The position numbers and the translations under genes were made by a program. From Pseudobacteriovorax sp. (GTDB lineage Bacteria > Bdellovibrionota_B > Oligoflexia > Oligoflexales > Oligoflexaceae): a stretch of DNA of 64,000 nt. How positions within the stretch are numbered: the first letter of the stretch is position 1; the number at the start of each line of letters is the position of its first letter. Shown here piece by piece: positions 56,035 to 64,000 of the stretch. The notes under the pieces are model-generated. The model was not told where the DNA came from. It saw nothing but the letters and a program-made list of their open reading frames with translations, and did not search any database. The stretch lies in NCBI GenBank assembly GCA_013215145.1, contig JABSRP010000019.1, forward strand, positions 102,221 to 166,220. The letters run 5' to 3'.

Positions 56035-57690
56035 TTATTCTAGTCGTGGTAGTTGCTGGATACCATCAGTGATACGAGCTCTAACAAAGTCCTCGTTACG
56101 GTTCCTATTATCCCAATAGACACGCCACATAGTGTTTGTGACCGTACCCCAACCTATATTATAGCATTCTTGCATGATTTTTTTCATAGAGCGGTTATGT
56201 TGCCCCCTTATATCTCTTAGCCTACTGTCGCTTGTAATAGTCTCGAGATATGCCTTCATTTGTGGGTGAGGGTACCGCTCATTTATTTCATCATCTTCGA
56301 ATATTAGATCATGTTCATTTGCTTGCTCAATCGTACCTACATGTTTCAGTATATTTTTTAAAACTTTATAATAGTTCGATGGATGATTCACAGATAGTCG
56401 AGCCCATAGTATCACATGGCGAAGCTGAGTTATCCTTGTAGTGTCCTTTCCGCCATTATAAAGGTCTGAATTTATGACCTTGTTATTAATCCATAGGACC
56501 GCCTCATCGTAGTAGCTCTCGCGTAAGCGGTTACTACAGCGATTGAGCATGATAAAGCGATAAAACCAATGCCAACTTTTCATATAGTCTAATTCGTATT
56601 TATGCCTACCGCTTAACGCTCTATCGACCTCCTCATCGGAGGTCATGGGGGTGTTGGCTATGGGAACTCTTTGCGGTCTCGGATTCTCGTAATCTCCACT
56701 TTCGCGATTAAAAGCTAAATAATTAATGGTATGGTTACGTCGAATATTAATCCTATCGTCCGTACTAACGCCGTAATCTTCCATAAAGAATTTGAAATCC
56801 TCCGGGTATAGCATCTGATGCCGCCTTAGCACTCTTGCCAGTGAACCAACTGCAGCCTGGCGCGACATTTTTGAAACAGCTTTATCTTGTAATCTAGACG
56901 TTAGGTCTGCTATGTGCTCACCGTCTTCAGCAAGGATGAAGTGATAAGGGCCTCCTGAGAGCGTTCCTTTGTCCCAACCTTGCACACAATCAAAAGCACC
57001 TTTATTTTCTACCGCAGCTATCTCTTGAACAATTATAGAAGCCTGAGTTTCACTACCAGTGCTGCTACCTAGCAACCTCTGCAAGGTAATTCGATGATTA
57101 GGCCACAAATGACTGTACCCCGAAGAGGGGCCCTGCCTCCAAGGCATATTGTATTCCCCTTTATTGACATCATTTTGACCTACAACCACCCTATCTGCTT
57201 CGATGAAATCGGCATTCCCTTCCACACGCCTGGATTGTAACGGAGGTGTAATGGCGTTCTGAACAGGATTATACCCGCCCAAAGCCGCATCCTCGACATA
57301 CATGTAGTCTTCCAGTTGCGCTGTAGCAATATCGTATCGCTTCGTGAAATCGGTCACAAAGATTCTGGGTGCTTCGCCAAGCATATCGTCAAAATGCCAA
57401 AGGTTATAAGCGGCTAAGGTATGCCGCGGTTGATCTGGGTTTTTCTTAAACCACGTATCTCTCAGCTGTTTTGCTTGTAAACCTTTTTTGTTATTGTGAA
57501 ATGCAGGAACATTAAATTTAGCCGTCACTGGTTTTGGTCGCGTTGGCAGTTGAAACGGATTTCTCTGTCTCCCTGACAATCTAGAATATTGTTCGACTAG
57601 AGGTGCTCTTTTGCTGCGTTGTCCTAGTAGATTATTATTCTCATCTATTGTTACCCTCGCTCCAGTCATGTCGAAGGCTTCAGCAATCAC
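56035..57690 (-). CDS. Muramidase-like C-terminal part of giant protein A (out of frame)
   Basis: This 551-residue ORF's apparent GTG start at 57690 has no ribosome binding site. Its frame is open back through 57750 to the G9 tract, where it would continue the 1537-residue ORF if there were ten Gs. Segments IVQEIAAVENKGAFDCVQGW, DKGTLSGGPYHF, LYPEDFKFFMEDYG and later Trp/Tyr-rich helices resemble glycan-cleaving (lysozyme- or chitosanase-like) folds with a likely catalytic Glu in AAVENKG. I treat this as suggestive only. By context it is the effector end of protein A. Alternatively it is a separately translated protein. Confidence 0.6.
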   Translation of the reverse strand: MIAEAFDMTGARVTIDENNNLLGQRSKRAPLVEQYSRLSGRQRNPFQLPTRPKPVTAKFNVPAFHNNKKGLQAKQLRDTWFKKNPDQPRHTLAAYNLWHFDDMLGEAPRIFVTDFTKRYDIATAQLEDYMYVEDAALGGYNPVQNAITPPLQSRRVEGNADFIEADRVVVGQNDVNKGEYNMPWRQGPSSGYSHLWPNHRITLQRLLGSSTGSETQASIIVQEIAAVENKGAFDCVQGWDKGTLSGGPYHFILAEDGEHIADLTSRLQDKAVSKMSRQAAVGSLARVLRRHQMLYPEDFKFFMEDYGVSTDDRINIRRNHTINYLAFNRESGDYENPRPQRVPIANTPMTSDEEVDRALSGRHKYELDYMKSWHWFYRFIMLNRCSNRLRESYYDEAVLWINNKVINSDLYNGGKDTTRITQLRHVILWARLSVNHPSNYYKVLKNILKHVGTIEQANEHDLIFEDDEINERYPHPQMKAYLETITSDSRLRDIRGQHNRSMKKIMQECYNIGWGTVTNTMWRVYWDNRNRNEDFVRARITDGIQQLPRLE

Positions 57691-57746
57691 AGGGCAGCGT
57701 AATCGGTGCCTCCGCCAATAATTGATAAAAAATAAAGTTTGCCTGT

Positions 57747-60700
57747 CTAGCCCCCCCCCAAAATGTTTTGGATCAGGTTGTTGGGCGCCACCTGCTCGGA
57801 AGTAACCAGGTAAAGATAGTCTTCGTATTCCAGTGTATCTACATAGCGATCAGGAGCTGCCGGGTCTTGAGAAAAATCAAATAAATCGATTCTCTTATCG
57901 TTATTCTTAAACTCTTTTTCTTTGATTTTTTTAGCTACACCCTCCTCCAGTTTTCTTTTCAGCTCGTAGTAGGAAAAACTCGCCCCCTCCTTTTGCCGAG
58001 CAATTCCATTCATGCAAACACCTTCCCATAGACCATCATTGACAGATAATTTCGCATAAAGCTGAAATTCTCTAATAGCCCTTTCAGTTGCTAGGTCGAA
58101 TGTCACATTTTTGAGCAAAAATTCCCTCTTTTTTGCTTCATCTGAAGGTAATTTTTGATCCTGTTCCCCAACCATCCAGAAACCGAGCGCATGGAGATTA
58201 TTCTTTGTATGGTAAAGCAATTCTAGCTCTGCAAGTGTCATTTCTACTTTCTTGGGCCTGCCATCTACCCGTTCATCAGCAGTGGTTGGTAACTCCATTC
58301 CATAGACAAGAGAACGTTGGAGACTCAGGGGATTGATCTCTACACCAGAATCATAATCGCGTTCCTCAATACCGTCGTCGTGATCGTGTTCGTCGTGATC
58401 GTGTTCGTCGTGATCGTGTCCACCATGACCAGAACTATCTTCTTTGAAAAGAGGCGTATTTTGTGTTTCGTGAGCTTTTGTTCGCGTATCGACTAATACG
58501 CTTTCCGTAGTGCCATCAGGCTTTACAAACGTAGCAGAGATAGACCCTTTCCCAGACCTAGAAGTACCGCCTTTATTTTTAAGTGAGGATAGTGCTCCTT
58601 TTAGAGTTTCGGCCGCTCCCTCATCTTTTTTACCAGGCCCGGATGCCACTTCTCCCAAAGCCTTCTCGGCAAGTCTTTGGGCATCATCCTTTTCAATGAG
58701 CCCATCTTTAAGCATGCGTTGTATAACTTCTCTCTTCTGGTGAATAGAATTTGTTGCCTGCATTTGCTTCAAGAAAGACGCCATATCACCTGCTTTTTTC
58801 CCTAACGATCCACTTAACTCCATAGAAGACTTGAGTGCTTGCATAGTATTATCTTGGGTTCCTGCTAAGCCAGCCATATCCTGGAAACCGCCAGAACTGC
58901 TAACAGCATCCAGCACACCCTTTGTTCCTGTCGGCGCTGGAGCTCCTGGCACATCGTGAAGATTAACCAGAGGAGACGGCAATTTAGAAGGTTCTAGACC
59001 TTGCGGCTGAGAATATCTGGAAGCCAATAGATTATCGGGGAGCTCTCCTAATTGTGGCTCATAGTTTTCTAACACCCAATCCAAAGACCCCCTATGTTCT
59101 TCTGTTGCAGTGCAACTATCTTTAATGGCCCTGGAGTAAAGACCTCCGGTCGGAAGTGATATGCGCATGGGATCACTAGGAACTCTTTGGTCTTGATAAA
59201 ACTTTTTCAACTCTTCAGGATCTTTAAAATCTTTCGTGCCAATGAAAACTCCCTTACTGACAGGAAAAACTAGCATATTACCAACAACTGCGATTGGTTC
59301 TGCTTCGATAATCGAAGTAATTGCTGGGCTACCATCAATGTCAAGCTTATACCCTTCAAGTGTTGTGTAAAGCTCGTCACGAGACATTGAAAACCATATT
59401 AACTTGTGATACCGGAATGCATGTTCATTGAGGTAAGAAACCAAACCTCTGAAATCATCTTTAAGCTTTTGCCAGGGATTAACCTTGTCGTAAGGCGTTA
59501 GGGGTGGAAAGTACCTATCTGTTGAACCTGTTCTATTCGGTATTTCTGTAGCGTATTCTATATCTTGATCGAAAGATAAATAAAGCCTTGATCGGTATGA
59601 TTCACCGAGAATGGTGAAGGAAGAATGCAAAACCTTAGCGCTCGACGACTCCGGTAAGGGGGCCATTCCTCGAACTCTAGCATATCTCATTTCTGATCTC
59701 TTGTTTATGTGGTAGCCGTCGTCTAAGCTATTAAAAGGCTTTGTACTTCTGAAACTGACCTTTATTGGTCGACCTGAGATGTATGGACTAGCCATCGTCA
59801 TATCAAAATCATAGTAAGAATGTGAGTCCACATTGCCCAACATCAGGAGTAGCTTATTGCAGTAATGCCGTGCAATAATAGGAGCGTAATGACGTTGAAA
59901 ATAAGCATCCCGTTCACTGGGAGGCAGATCAGCCATGGTTTGCATGACTTGATGGACTGGTTGACCTGGCACAACACCCCTCCAGGTGTCTTCGTTGAAG
60001 ACTTCCGAATCAACAATACTTTCAAGCCTACCACTTAAGAGAACAGATAAGGGATTGTGTACAATCACATCATCTGGAGCATCATCACTATCACCAGAGG
60101 TCATATCCAATACACCATGTACTGCAGTTTTAGCCTCCTGCCAGGACATATCTGATTCGAGCTGTACTCTGCGGATCAATGCTCTCTGATATTTTTCATT
60201 TGTTTTGAATGATTCCAAGGTAATGACTTGAGTTTCTTTAGGCCTTTCAATCACCAATTCAATGAATATTTCACCTTTAATTATGTCCAGATGAGTATAA
60301 GCTCTTTCCATGTTAGGTAACCCCGCGTCTTTAGGGTTTCCAGATTCAAGAGCCTTTAAGTGATCAAAAACATATTTAAATCGCCTAGGAACATTCTTAG
60401 AAAGCGTATCTTTCCATTTCAAGATCCGCTGCAAATCGAAGGGTTTGATTAAAAAGGGTACAAACAGACACTCACTAACACCTGCCAAATCAGTATCAAC
60501 TCGCAAATGACGCAGTATTTGGTAATAAATAACTGTGAGCGAGTGACAATAGTTGATATTCCTGACTACTTCGGTTGAGCCCTCAGCCGCTTCACCTTGG
60601 GTGGCTTCCTCAACGATTGTGCTGCGAAGCTCCCTAACGCTTTCACCAAATCGACGAACTGCATCACGGAGTTTTTGCTCTTCTCGAGCACTCGAATTTC

Positions 60701-62360
60701 GTTCGCCGGTTTGCTGTGCGCTGCTAGTGGTGAAAGAGGAACCACCACTACCACCGATAACAGCACTGATACCTTTGAAGCTAGCCCCAAGACCAAGGCC
60801 TCCAGACTTTGAAGATGTCCTAGAGTACGAACTACCTTGCGCCCACTCGTCAAATTGCGCTTCAACTGCATTCAGGTAATCGTAGGAGCGGTCCAGAGCA
60901 TCCGCTACAGATTCAGAAAAACCCTGATCCTCTTCGCGACTTCCTTCCTCACTTCGATTCCATTGCACACGCTTAATACGGCGAGCCTGCCTAGGCGCTA
61001 AGGTCAATGTATGCTCAATATTTCCTAAGGAGTAACCGTTAGAGCGATACCTAACCCGCCAATCTAACATATGGCCAATTGTGATACTAAAGGGCTGATT
61101 GAGCCTAGGATCTCTTTCCCAATCAATTGGTCGTGTATAAGAAGTTTCTATACGAGGGTCAATATAACCGTTTTCAGCAGTATTTTCAGGAAGCGGAGAA
61201 TAAAACTTAGTAGATTCATTCTGAAGATGTGTACCCACTATTTCCGGATCCTCTTCCCTGCCATCCAAGAAGTTCCTATTGTACCCGTGGGGATCGATTT
61301 GGGGGTCTTCACCTGTACGAAGTATAGTATAGAAACGTCGTTCGGTAAGGATACGATTGGGACTTGAGAAAGGGGCGCAACTTGAGCCCGGATTATCTGC
61401 AAAAACCTCTGGGTTCTCTAGTATAGTTTGCTCATCAGGATCAATAGGAATATTTTGGCCAAAATTATTTACTGTCTCCGGGAGATAGATAATAACATTA
61501 TTCCGAATTATTTGCTCTAGACTACTATCTTTTAAGAAACCTACGAACGTCTGTTTAGCATTCAAAACCCAAATCCAACCGTTTTCAGGGTGTGCGCTCC
61601 AATAGTCCCTATTCCTAGTTCGACTCATACCAAATTCACCAGAATGTGAAAGAGAAGCAGACTCTAAGGAAAAAGAAGACAATCGATCAATAAGATCGTT
61701 TTGGGAATCGACTCTTCTCATTTTATTTGAAAGTACTTCTGAATGCATTTCGAATATATCTCGAACAGCATCTCGTTTTTTATCGGTATTAACTATATCG
61801 AAGGACAATCTACTCCCGGCAAAATTTATACCCTTACCAGAAAATGTAATAAATTTTCCTTTCCTGTTAAAAGTCGCTGTAGGAAAAGGTAAGTATTCAG
61901 ATGATCCATCAGAAGATTTGCCAGTGTTATCCGGTGAAAGAATTGTTTCTTCACTAGATTCATTGTCTTGTTCTAAACCCGTATTAACATGCACTGAGTC
62001 AATATTCGTTCGCAATACCAAATCTTCAACGTTCACTATGACTTCTGTGTCTGAAGGCGGTGATAATCGTTGGACTGGACTGGCCCACGATACTACATCC
62101 TGAAACTTCTTACTTATTTTCACAGCAAATGCCTCAGCCCATTCGGCATCACTCCCTAAATCGATAATCGTTTCCAAATCAGGAGCGAAGTTGGAAGTTT
62201 TAGTTGTGTAGGGTGTGGTAGTCTCGGTTTGAATTGGATCTGTTTTAAAAAGGAACACTTCAATAGAATAGTCTTCAAGAAGACTAAGATAATAATCTTC
62301 AGAAGCTTCAGAATCTTCGGGGATATTTATTATAATGTAAATTCTTCTTGTTTCAGTCAT
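57747..62360 (-). CDS. Giant modular protein A (1537 aa)
   Basis: There is no signal peptide or membrane segment, so export would need a non-Sec route. Residues 1-110 are unique. The block at 160-375 matches the 449-residue protein (GSSCAPFSSPNRILTERRF). Residues about 395-1270 match the core of protein B (GHMLDWRVRYRSNGYSLG, LTLAPRQARRIKRV, SLPTGGLY, SSGGFQDMAGL, QKREVIQRMLKDGL). A His/Asp-rich linker (HDHDEHDHDEHDHD) lies near 1325. The last 190 residues contain a peptidoglycan-binding-like pattern (NNLHALGFWMVGE, LATERAIREFQLYAKL). The ORF ends LGGG in a G9 tract; with ten Gs it fuses to the 551-residue ORF, giving about 2108 residues. AAGGAT precedes the ATG at 62360. Confidence 0.78.
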   Translation of the reverse strand: MTETRRIYIIINIPEDSEASEDYYLSLLEDYSIEVFLFKTDPIQTETTTPYTTKTSNFAPDLETIIDLGSDAEWAEAFAVKISKKFQDVVSWASPVQRLSPPSDTEVIVNVEDLVLRTNIDSVHVNTGLEQDNESSEETILSPDNTGKSSDGSSEYLPFPTATFNRKGKFITFSGKGINFAGSRLSFDIVNTDKKRDAVRDIFEMHSEVLSNKMRRVDSQNDLIDRLSSFSLESASLSHSGEFGMSRTRNRDYWSAHPENGWIWVLNAKQTFVGFLKDSSLEQIIRNNVIIYLPETVNNFGQNIPIDPDEQTILENPEVFADNPGSSCAPFSSPNRILTERRFYTILRTGEDPQIDPHGYNRNFLDGREEDPEIVGTHLQNESTKFYSPLPENTAENGYIDPRIETSYTRPIDWERDPRLNQPFSITIGHMLDWRVRYRSNGYSLGNIEHTLTLAPRQARRIKRVQWNRSEEGSREEDQGFSESVADALDRSYDYLNAVEAQFDEWAQGSSYSRTSSKSGGLGLGASFKGISAVIGGSGGSSFTTSSAQQTGERNSSAREEQKLRDAVRRFGESVRELRSTIVEEATQGEAAEGSTEVVRNINYCHSLTVIYYQILRHLRVDTDLAGVSECLFVPFLIKPFDLQRILKWKDTLSKNVPRRFKYVFDHLKALESGNPKDAGLPNMERAYTHLDIIKGEIFIELVIERPKETQVITLESFKTNEKYQRALIRRVQLESDMSWQEAKTAVHGVLDMTSGDSDDAPDDVIVHNPLSVLLSGRLESIVDSEVFNEDTWRGVVPGQPVHQVMQTMADLPPSERDAYFQRHYAPIIARHYCNKLLLMLGNVDSHSYYDFDMTMASPYISGRPIKVSFRSTKPFNSLDDGYHINKRSEMRYARVRGMAPLPESSSAKVLHSSFTILGESYRSRLYLSFDQDIEYATEIPNRTGSTDRYFPPLTPYDKVNPWQKLKDDFRGLVSYLNEHAFRYHKLIWFSMSRDELYTTLEGYKLDIDGSPAITSIIEAEPIAVVGNMLVFPVSKGVFIGTKDFKDPEELKKFYQDQRVPSDPMRISLPTGGLYSRAIKDSCTATEEHRGSLDWVLENYEPQLGELPDNLLASRYSQPQGLEPSKLPSPLVNLHDVPGAPAPTGTKGVLDAVSSSGGFQDMAGLAGTQDNTMQALKSSMELSGSLGKKAGDMASFLKQMQATNSIHQKREVIQRMLKDGLIEKDDAQRLAEKALGEVASGPGKKDEGAAETLKGALSSLKNKGGTSRSGKGSISATFVKPDGTTESVLVDTRTKAHETQNTPLFKEDSSGHGGHDHDEHDHDEHDHDDGIEERDYDSGVEINPLSLQRSLVYGMELPTTADERVDGRPKKVEMTLAELELLYHTKNNLHALGFWMVGEQDQKLPSDEAKKREFLLKNVTFDLATERAIREFQLYAKLSVNDGLWEGVCMNGIARQKEGASFSYYELKRKLEEGVAKKIKEKEFKNNDKRIDLFDFSQDPAAPDRYVDTLEYEDYLYLVTSEQVAPNNLIQNILGGG
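57751..57759 (-). repeat. G9 homopolymer at the A-protein junction
   Basis: Nine consecutive Gs on the coding strand, immediately followed by the stop TAG. The frame after the tract (CTA GAC AGG) is open to the end of the 551-residue ORF, so tract length decides whether the protein is truncated or extended. Confidence 0.85.
58376..58420 (-). repeat. Three 15-base repeats coding His/Asp linker
   Basis: Three near-identical 15-base units at 58376-58390, 58391-58405 and 58406-58420 encode HDHDE repeats. Such His/Asp-rich linkers are seen in metal-binding proteins; here it sits between the core and the C-terminal end of protein A. Confidence 0.8.
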
Positions 62361-62486
62361 AGATAATCCTTGCTTAGCTAACCTAGAATAGGAGACATAG
62401 AGCCAATTGAGATTTATTAAGTGAGATCATACTCTGATGGTACCAATTAGGTTTTAGTTTTCCAAGCTCTTGTCCTGCCCCCTTAA

Positions 62487-63510
62487 AAAAGGAACCTCCG
62501 TCTCAATCCAAATAGTCCTGGCAATCTTGATAGATACCTTTGTCAGAAAAAAGAAAATACATTGAAGTGCCCCGGTATTAAAGTTTCCTCTCCTCATGAA
62601 ATTTCTTTTACTTTCCCATTTCAGAGCGATGCCTTTCTCGAATTTTTGTCTGATAAAGTCTTTGGAATCGTACCGAAAGATGCTTGCGATCCAAAAACTC
62701 TGGGAATCGTTGATTATACGCAGAGCTCTGGAGGCTATATTTTTGATCAAATTAGTTCGGATCGCATGCAACTAGTAAAGAGTAAAAGCTACATAGGTCC
62801 TGAAAAAGGCTTTGCTGATAAGATAGTATTCGTTAAAGACTTTGTTGACCCTAAGTCAAACGAATTTGTTTCAGATAAATATATCGAGATGGGACGTATA
62901 GATGTCAGCCCTTCGTCAAACGTAATGCCATTGGAACAAAAAAACAACTGGCGACTCGGCTGTCAGAGCCTCAGTTTTATGAGGACTCTCGCAACGTTTT
63001 AGTAGCATTGCGATTTACCGATCTTGGGATGACAATGCCTAGAGAGACGAGAAAGTCCCTCGTCAAACTACTCTCTCAAGAATTTGATGACTATTTTAAA
63101 GTGCACTCCAAATCATTTGTCCCTATTGACCAAATTTTTCCTAAAGCTAGTTTCGGAAGTTTAACCCCTACTCAGGTGGAAAACATGAAATCCCATTTCG
63201 ATAAATTGTCAGAAGTATGGTCATTAAAACAACCCTTGATGATAGAAGTCTTTGGGAGTCGCTCTTTACCAATCTATCGTGACAAGGTCTTTAAAAAATT
63301 TAGGAATAAGATAATATGGGTACCAGTAGATGAATCTCGATATTATAGTAAGGAAACTTTAAATGAGAATTCCAGGGCTCAATTACGGTTTTCCATGTTT
63401 ACCGTTGATGCTAAAGAAAGCTACAGCAACACGGATTTTTTAGTTAACAGTGGAAAACTCTCTTTACGAGGTGAAGCAGCAGTCACTTGGTTAGGTAGCT
63501 TTATGGCTAC
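62487..63510 (+). pseudogene. Decayed family-5-type solute-binding protein gene, interrupted by IS3
   Basis: Two consecutive ORFs (from TTG 62562 and from TTG 63008) read like parts of an extracellular solute-binding protein (SBP_bac_5 type): FQSDAFLEFLSDKVFGIVPK, SSGGYIFDQISS, then NVLVALRFTDLG. The frame changes at the A7 tract 62938-62944, and one extra A would join the two parts as EQKKQLATRLSEPQFYEDSR. The 5' end, including any signal peptide, is missing (in-frame stop at 62484). The reading frame runs on to about 63510, where an IS3-like element starts. The protein would bind peptides or similar ligands in an ABC transporter, but it is certainly non-functional here. Family call moderate. 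Confidence 0.5.
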
Positions 63511-63577
63511 TGTGCTGTCTCTGAAGAAATCCCACTTCCCTCCGAAAAACTTATATAACTTTTGGAGGACATTCCAC

Positions 63578-63889
63578 ATGGCAAAGAGAAAGAAGTTTGC
63601 AGCACGAACCAAGGTCGATATACTTCAGCAATATCTTCAGAAAAAAACAGCTATGACAGATATTTGCGAGCAACATAAGTGCTCCCCAGGATCAGTCTAC
63701 CAGTGGCAAGAAACACTCTTCTCTAGGGGGCATCAGATCTTTGAAAACAAAACAGGACGCCCCATCGACACCCAAAAAAGAGATGCTAGGCTGAAAGAGG
63801 CGGAAGAAAAGTTGGCGGCCAAGAATGCAATTATTGCCGAGCTAATGGAGGAACTCCTCAAAGAAAAAAAGCTAAATGGGGTGCTCTAG
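63578..63889 (+). CDS. IS3-family transposase OrfA
   Basis: From the ATG at 63578, supported by GGAGGA nine bases upstream, this gives a 103-residue protein. It has a helix-turn-helix (MTDICEQHKCSPGSVYQWQ) and a heptad-rich C-terminus (LKEAEEKLAAKNAIIAELME) typical of IS3/IS911 OrfA. A longer frame opens at 63008 only because the IS inserted in frame with a decayed host gene. Near the stop lies A AAA AAG (63865-63871), the classical -1 slippery heptamer that makes the OrfAB transposase. Confidence 0.88.
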   Translation: MAKRKKFAARTKVDILQQYLQKKTAMTDICEQHKCSPGSVYQWQETLFSRGHQIFENKTGRPIDTQKRDARLKEAEEKLAAKNAIIAELMEELLKEKKLNGVL

Positions 63890-64000
63890 ATAACAAGTGG
63901 GTAGCCCCGGAACGACGCGATGAGATTGTCGCAGATCTCGAACGCCTAACAACGAAGACACGCGGGACCATTGCTTCAGCTCTTACCATTCTGACCATCG
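63871..64000 (+). CDS. IS3-family transposase OrfB (start only)
   Basis: After a -1 shift at the heptamer the frame reads AKWGALDNKWVAPERRDEIV, then ADLERLTTKTRGTIASAL, which matches the N-terminal zone of OrfB-type IS3 transposases. The catalytic DDE domain lies beyond the window, so integrity cannot be judged. Confidence 0.65.

Larger units (their letters stand above)
63511..64000 (+). mobile_element. IS3-family insertion sequence, left part (runs off the window)
   Basis: The host frame ends and an IS3-type region begins near TGTGCTGTCT (63511), my best guess for the left end. It contains orfA and the start of orfB with a slippery heptamer between them. The terminal repeat and target duplication cannot be checked because the right end is outside. 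Confidence 0.65.

Noticed and set aside
45939..63510. General sequencing error in homopolymers as the sole cause of all broken frames
   Set aside because: Tracts of equal or greater length elsewhere in the window lie in intact genes. It is kept as an alternative, not as the main explanation.
1..64000. CRISPR arrays, tRNA or rRNA genes
   Set aside because: I looked for regularly spaced direct repeats and cloverleaf-like segments and saw none that hold up.

Overview
The window comes from a Gram-negative, flagellated bacterium of moderate GC content. Many ORFs start with lipoprotein signal peptides. It also carries periplasmic or outer-membrane c-type cytochromes, several hybrid or degenerate two-component proteins, a SpoIID/LytB-domain protein, secreted proteases and a sigma-28-type flagellin promoter. 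Together these suggest a Bdellovibrionota/Oligoflexia-like or other deltaproteobacteria-like organism. That placement is an inference from gene content and was not tested.

Layout. 0.1-9.1 kb holds housekeeping and envelope genes: thiol peroxidase, a YdiJ-like FAD/Fe-S dehydrogenase, a NUDIX hydrolase, uridine kinase, a VWA lipoprotein, dCTP deaminase and a CAP-domain protein. 9.2-18.7 kb is signalling: a receiver protein and a histidine kinase, a three-gene cytochrome c/lipoprotein cluster, a TetR regulator, and a TPR-receiver plus HPt-receiver pair whose receivers have lost the phosphoacceptor Asp. A dense stem-loop segment follows at 18.7 kb. 19.2-32.6 kb holds a SpoIID protein, two giant translationally coupled lipoproteins (1286 and about 1440 aa), a patatin phospholipase and a lipoprotein with two DM9-like repeats. 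32.6-37.4 kb holds a TnpB element inserted at the 3' end of rsmE, then flagellin with a recognisable sigma-28 promoter. 37.5-45.8 kb holds a 7TM-DISM/CheA-like kinase, a glycerophosphodiesterase, a zinc metalloprotease, a trypsin-like protease and MsrB.

45.9-64 kb is accessory DNA. It begins with a decayed GH99-like gene (a nonsense codon, a frameshift, and truncation by an IS256 transposase remnant), then a small NlpC/P60-like endopeptidase, then the 3' remnant of a group II intron (maturase tail plus domain V). Next comes a minus-strand cluster of four giant ORFs (50.0-62.4 kb). Beyond it lie a decayed family-5-type solute-binding protein gene and an IS3-family element that runs off the end.

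The 50-62.4 kb cluster is the most interesting part. It encodes two paralogous versions of a very large, signal-peptide-less protein. They share an N-terminal block and a roughly 850-residue core but have unrelated C-termini: one a peptidoglycan-binding-like plus muramidase-like end, the other a beta-sandwich-like plus HEAAH zincin-like end. One version appears split into two genes. The other is interrupted by a nine-G tract, where one extra G would fuse the 1537-aa and 551-aa ORFs. A similar one-base homopolymer slip (A8) separates the best ATG of the second paralog from its ORF. I interpret this as a candidate modular effector or toxin-like system with possible contingency tracts, flanked by mobile-element debris. 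Decay, or errors in this assembly, remain alternatives.
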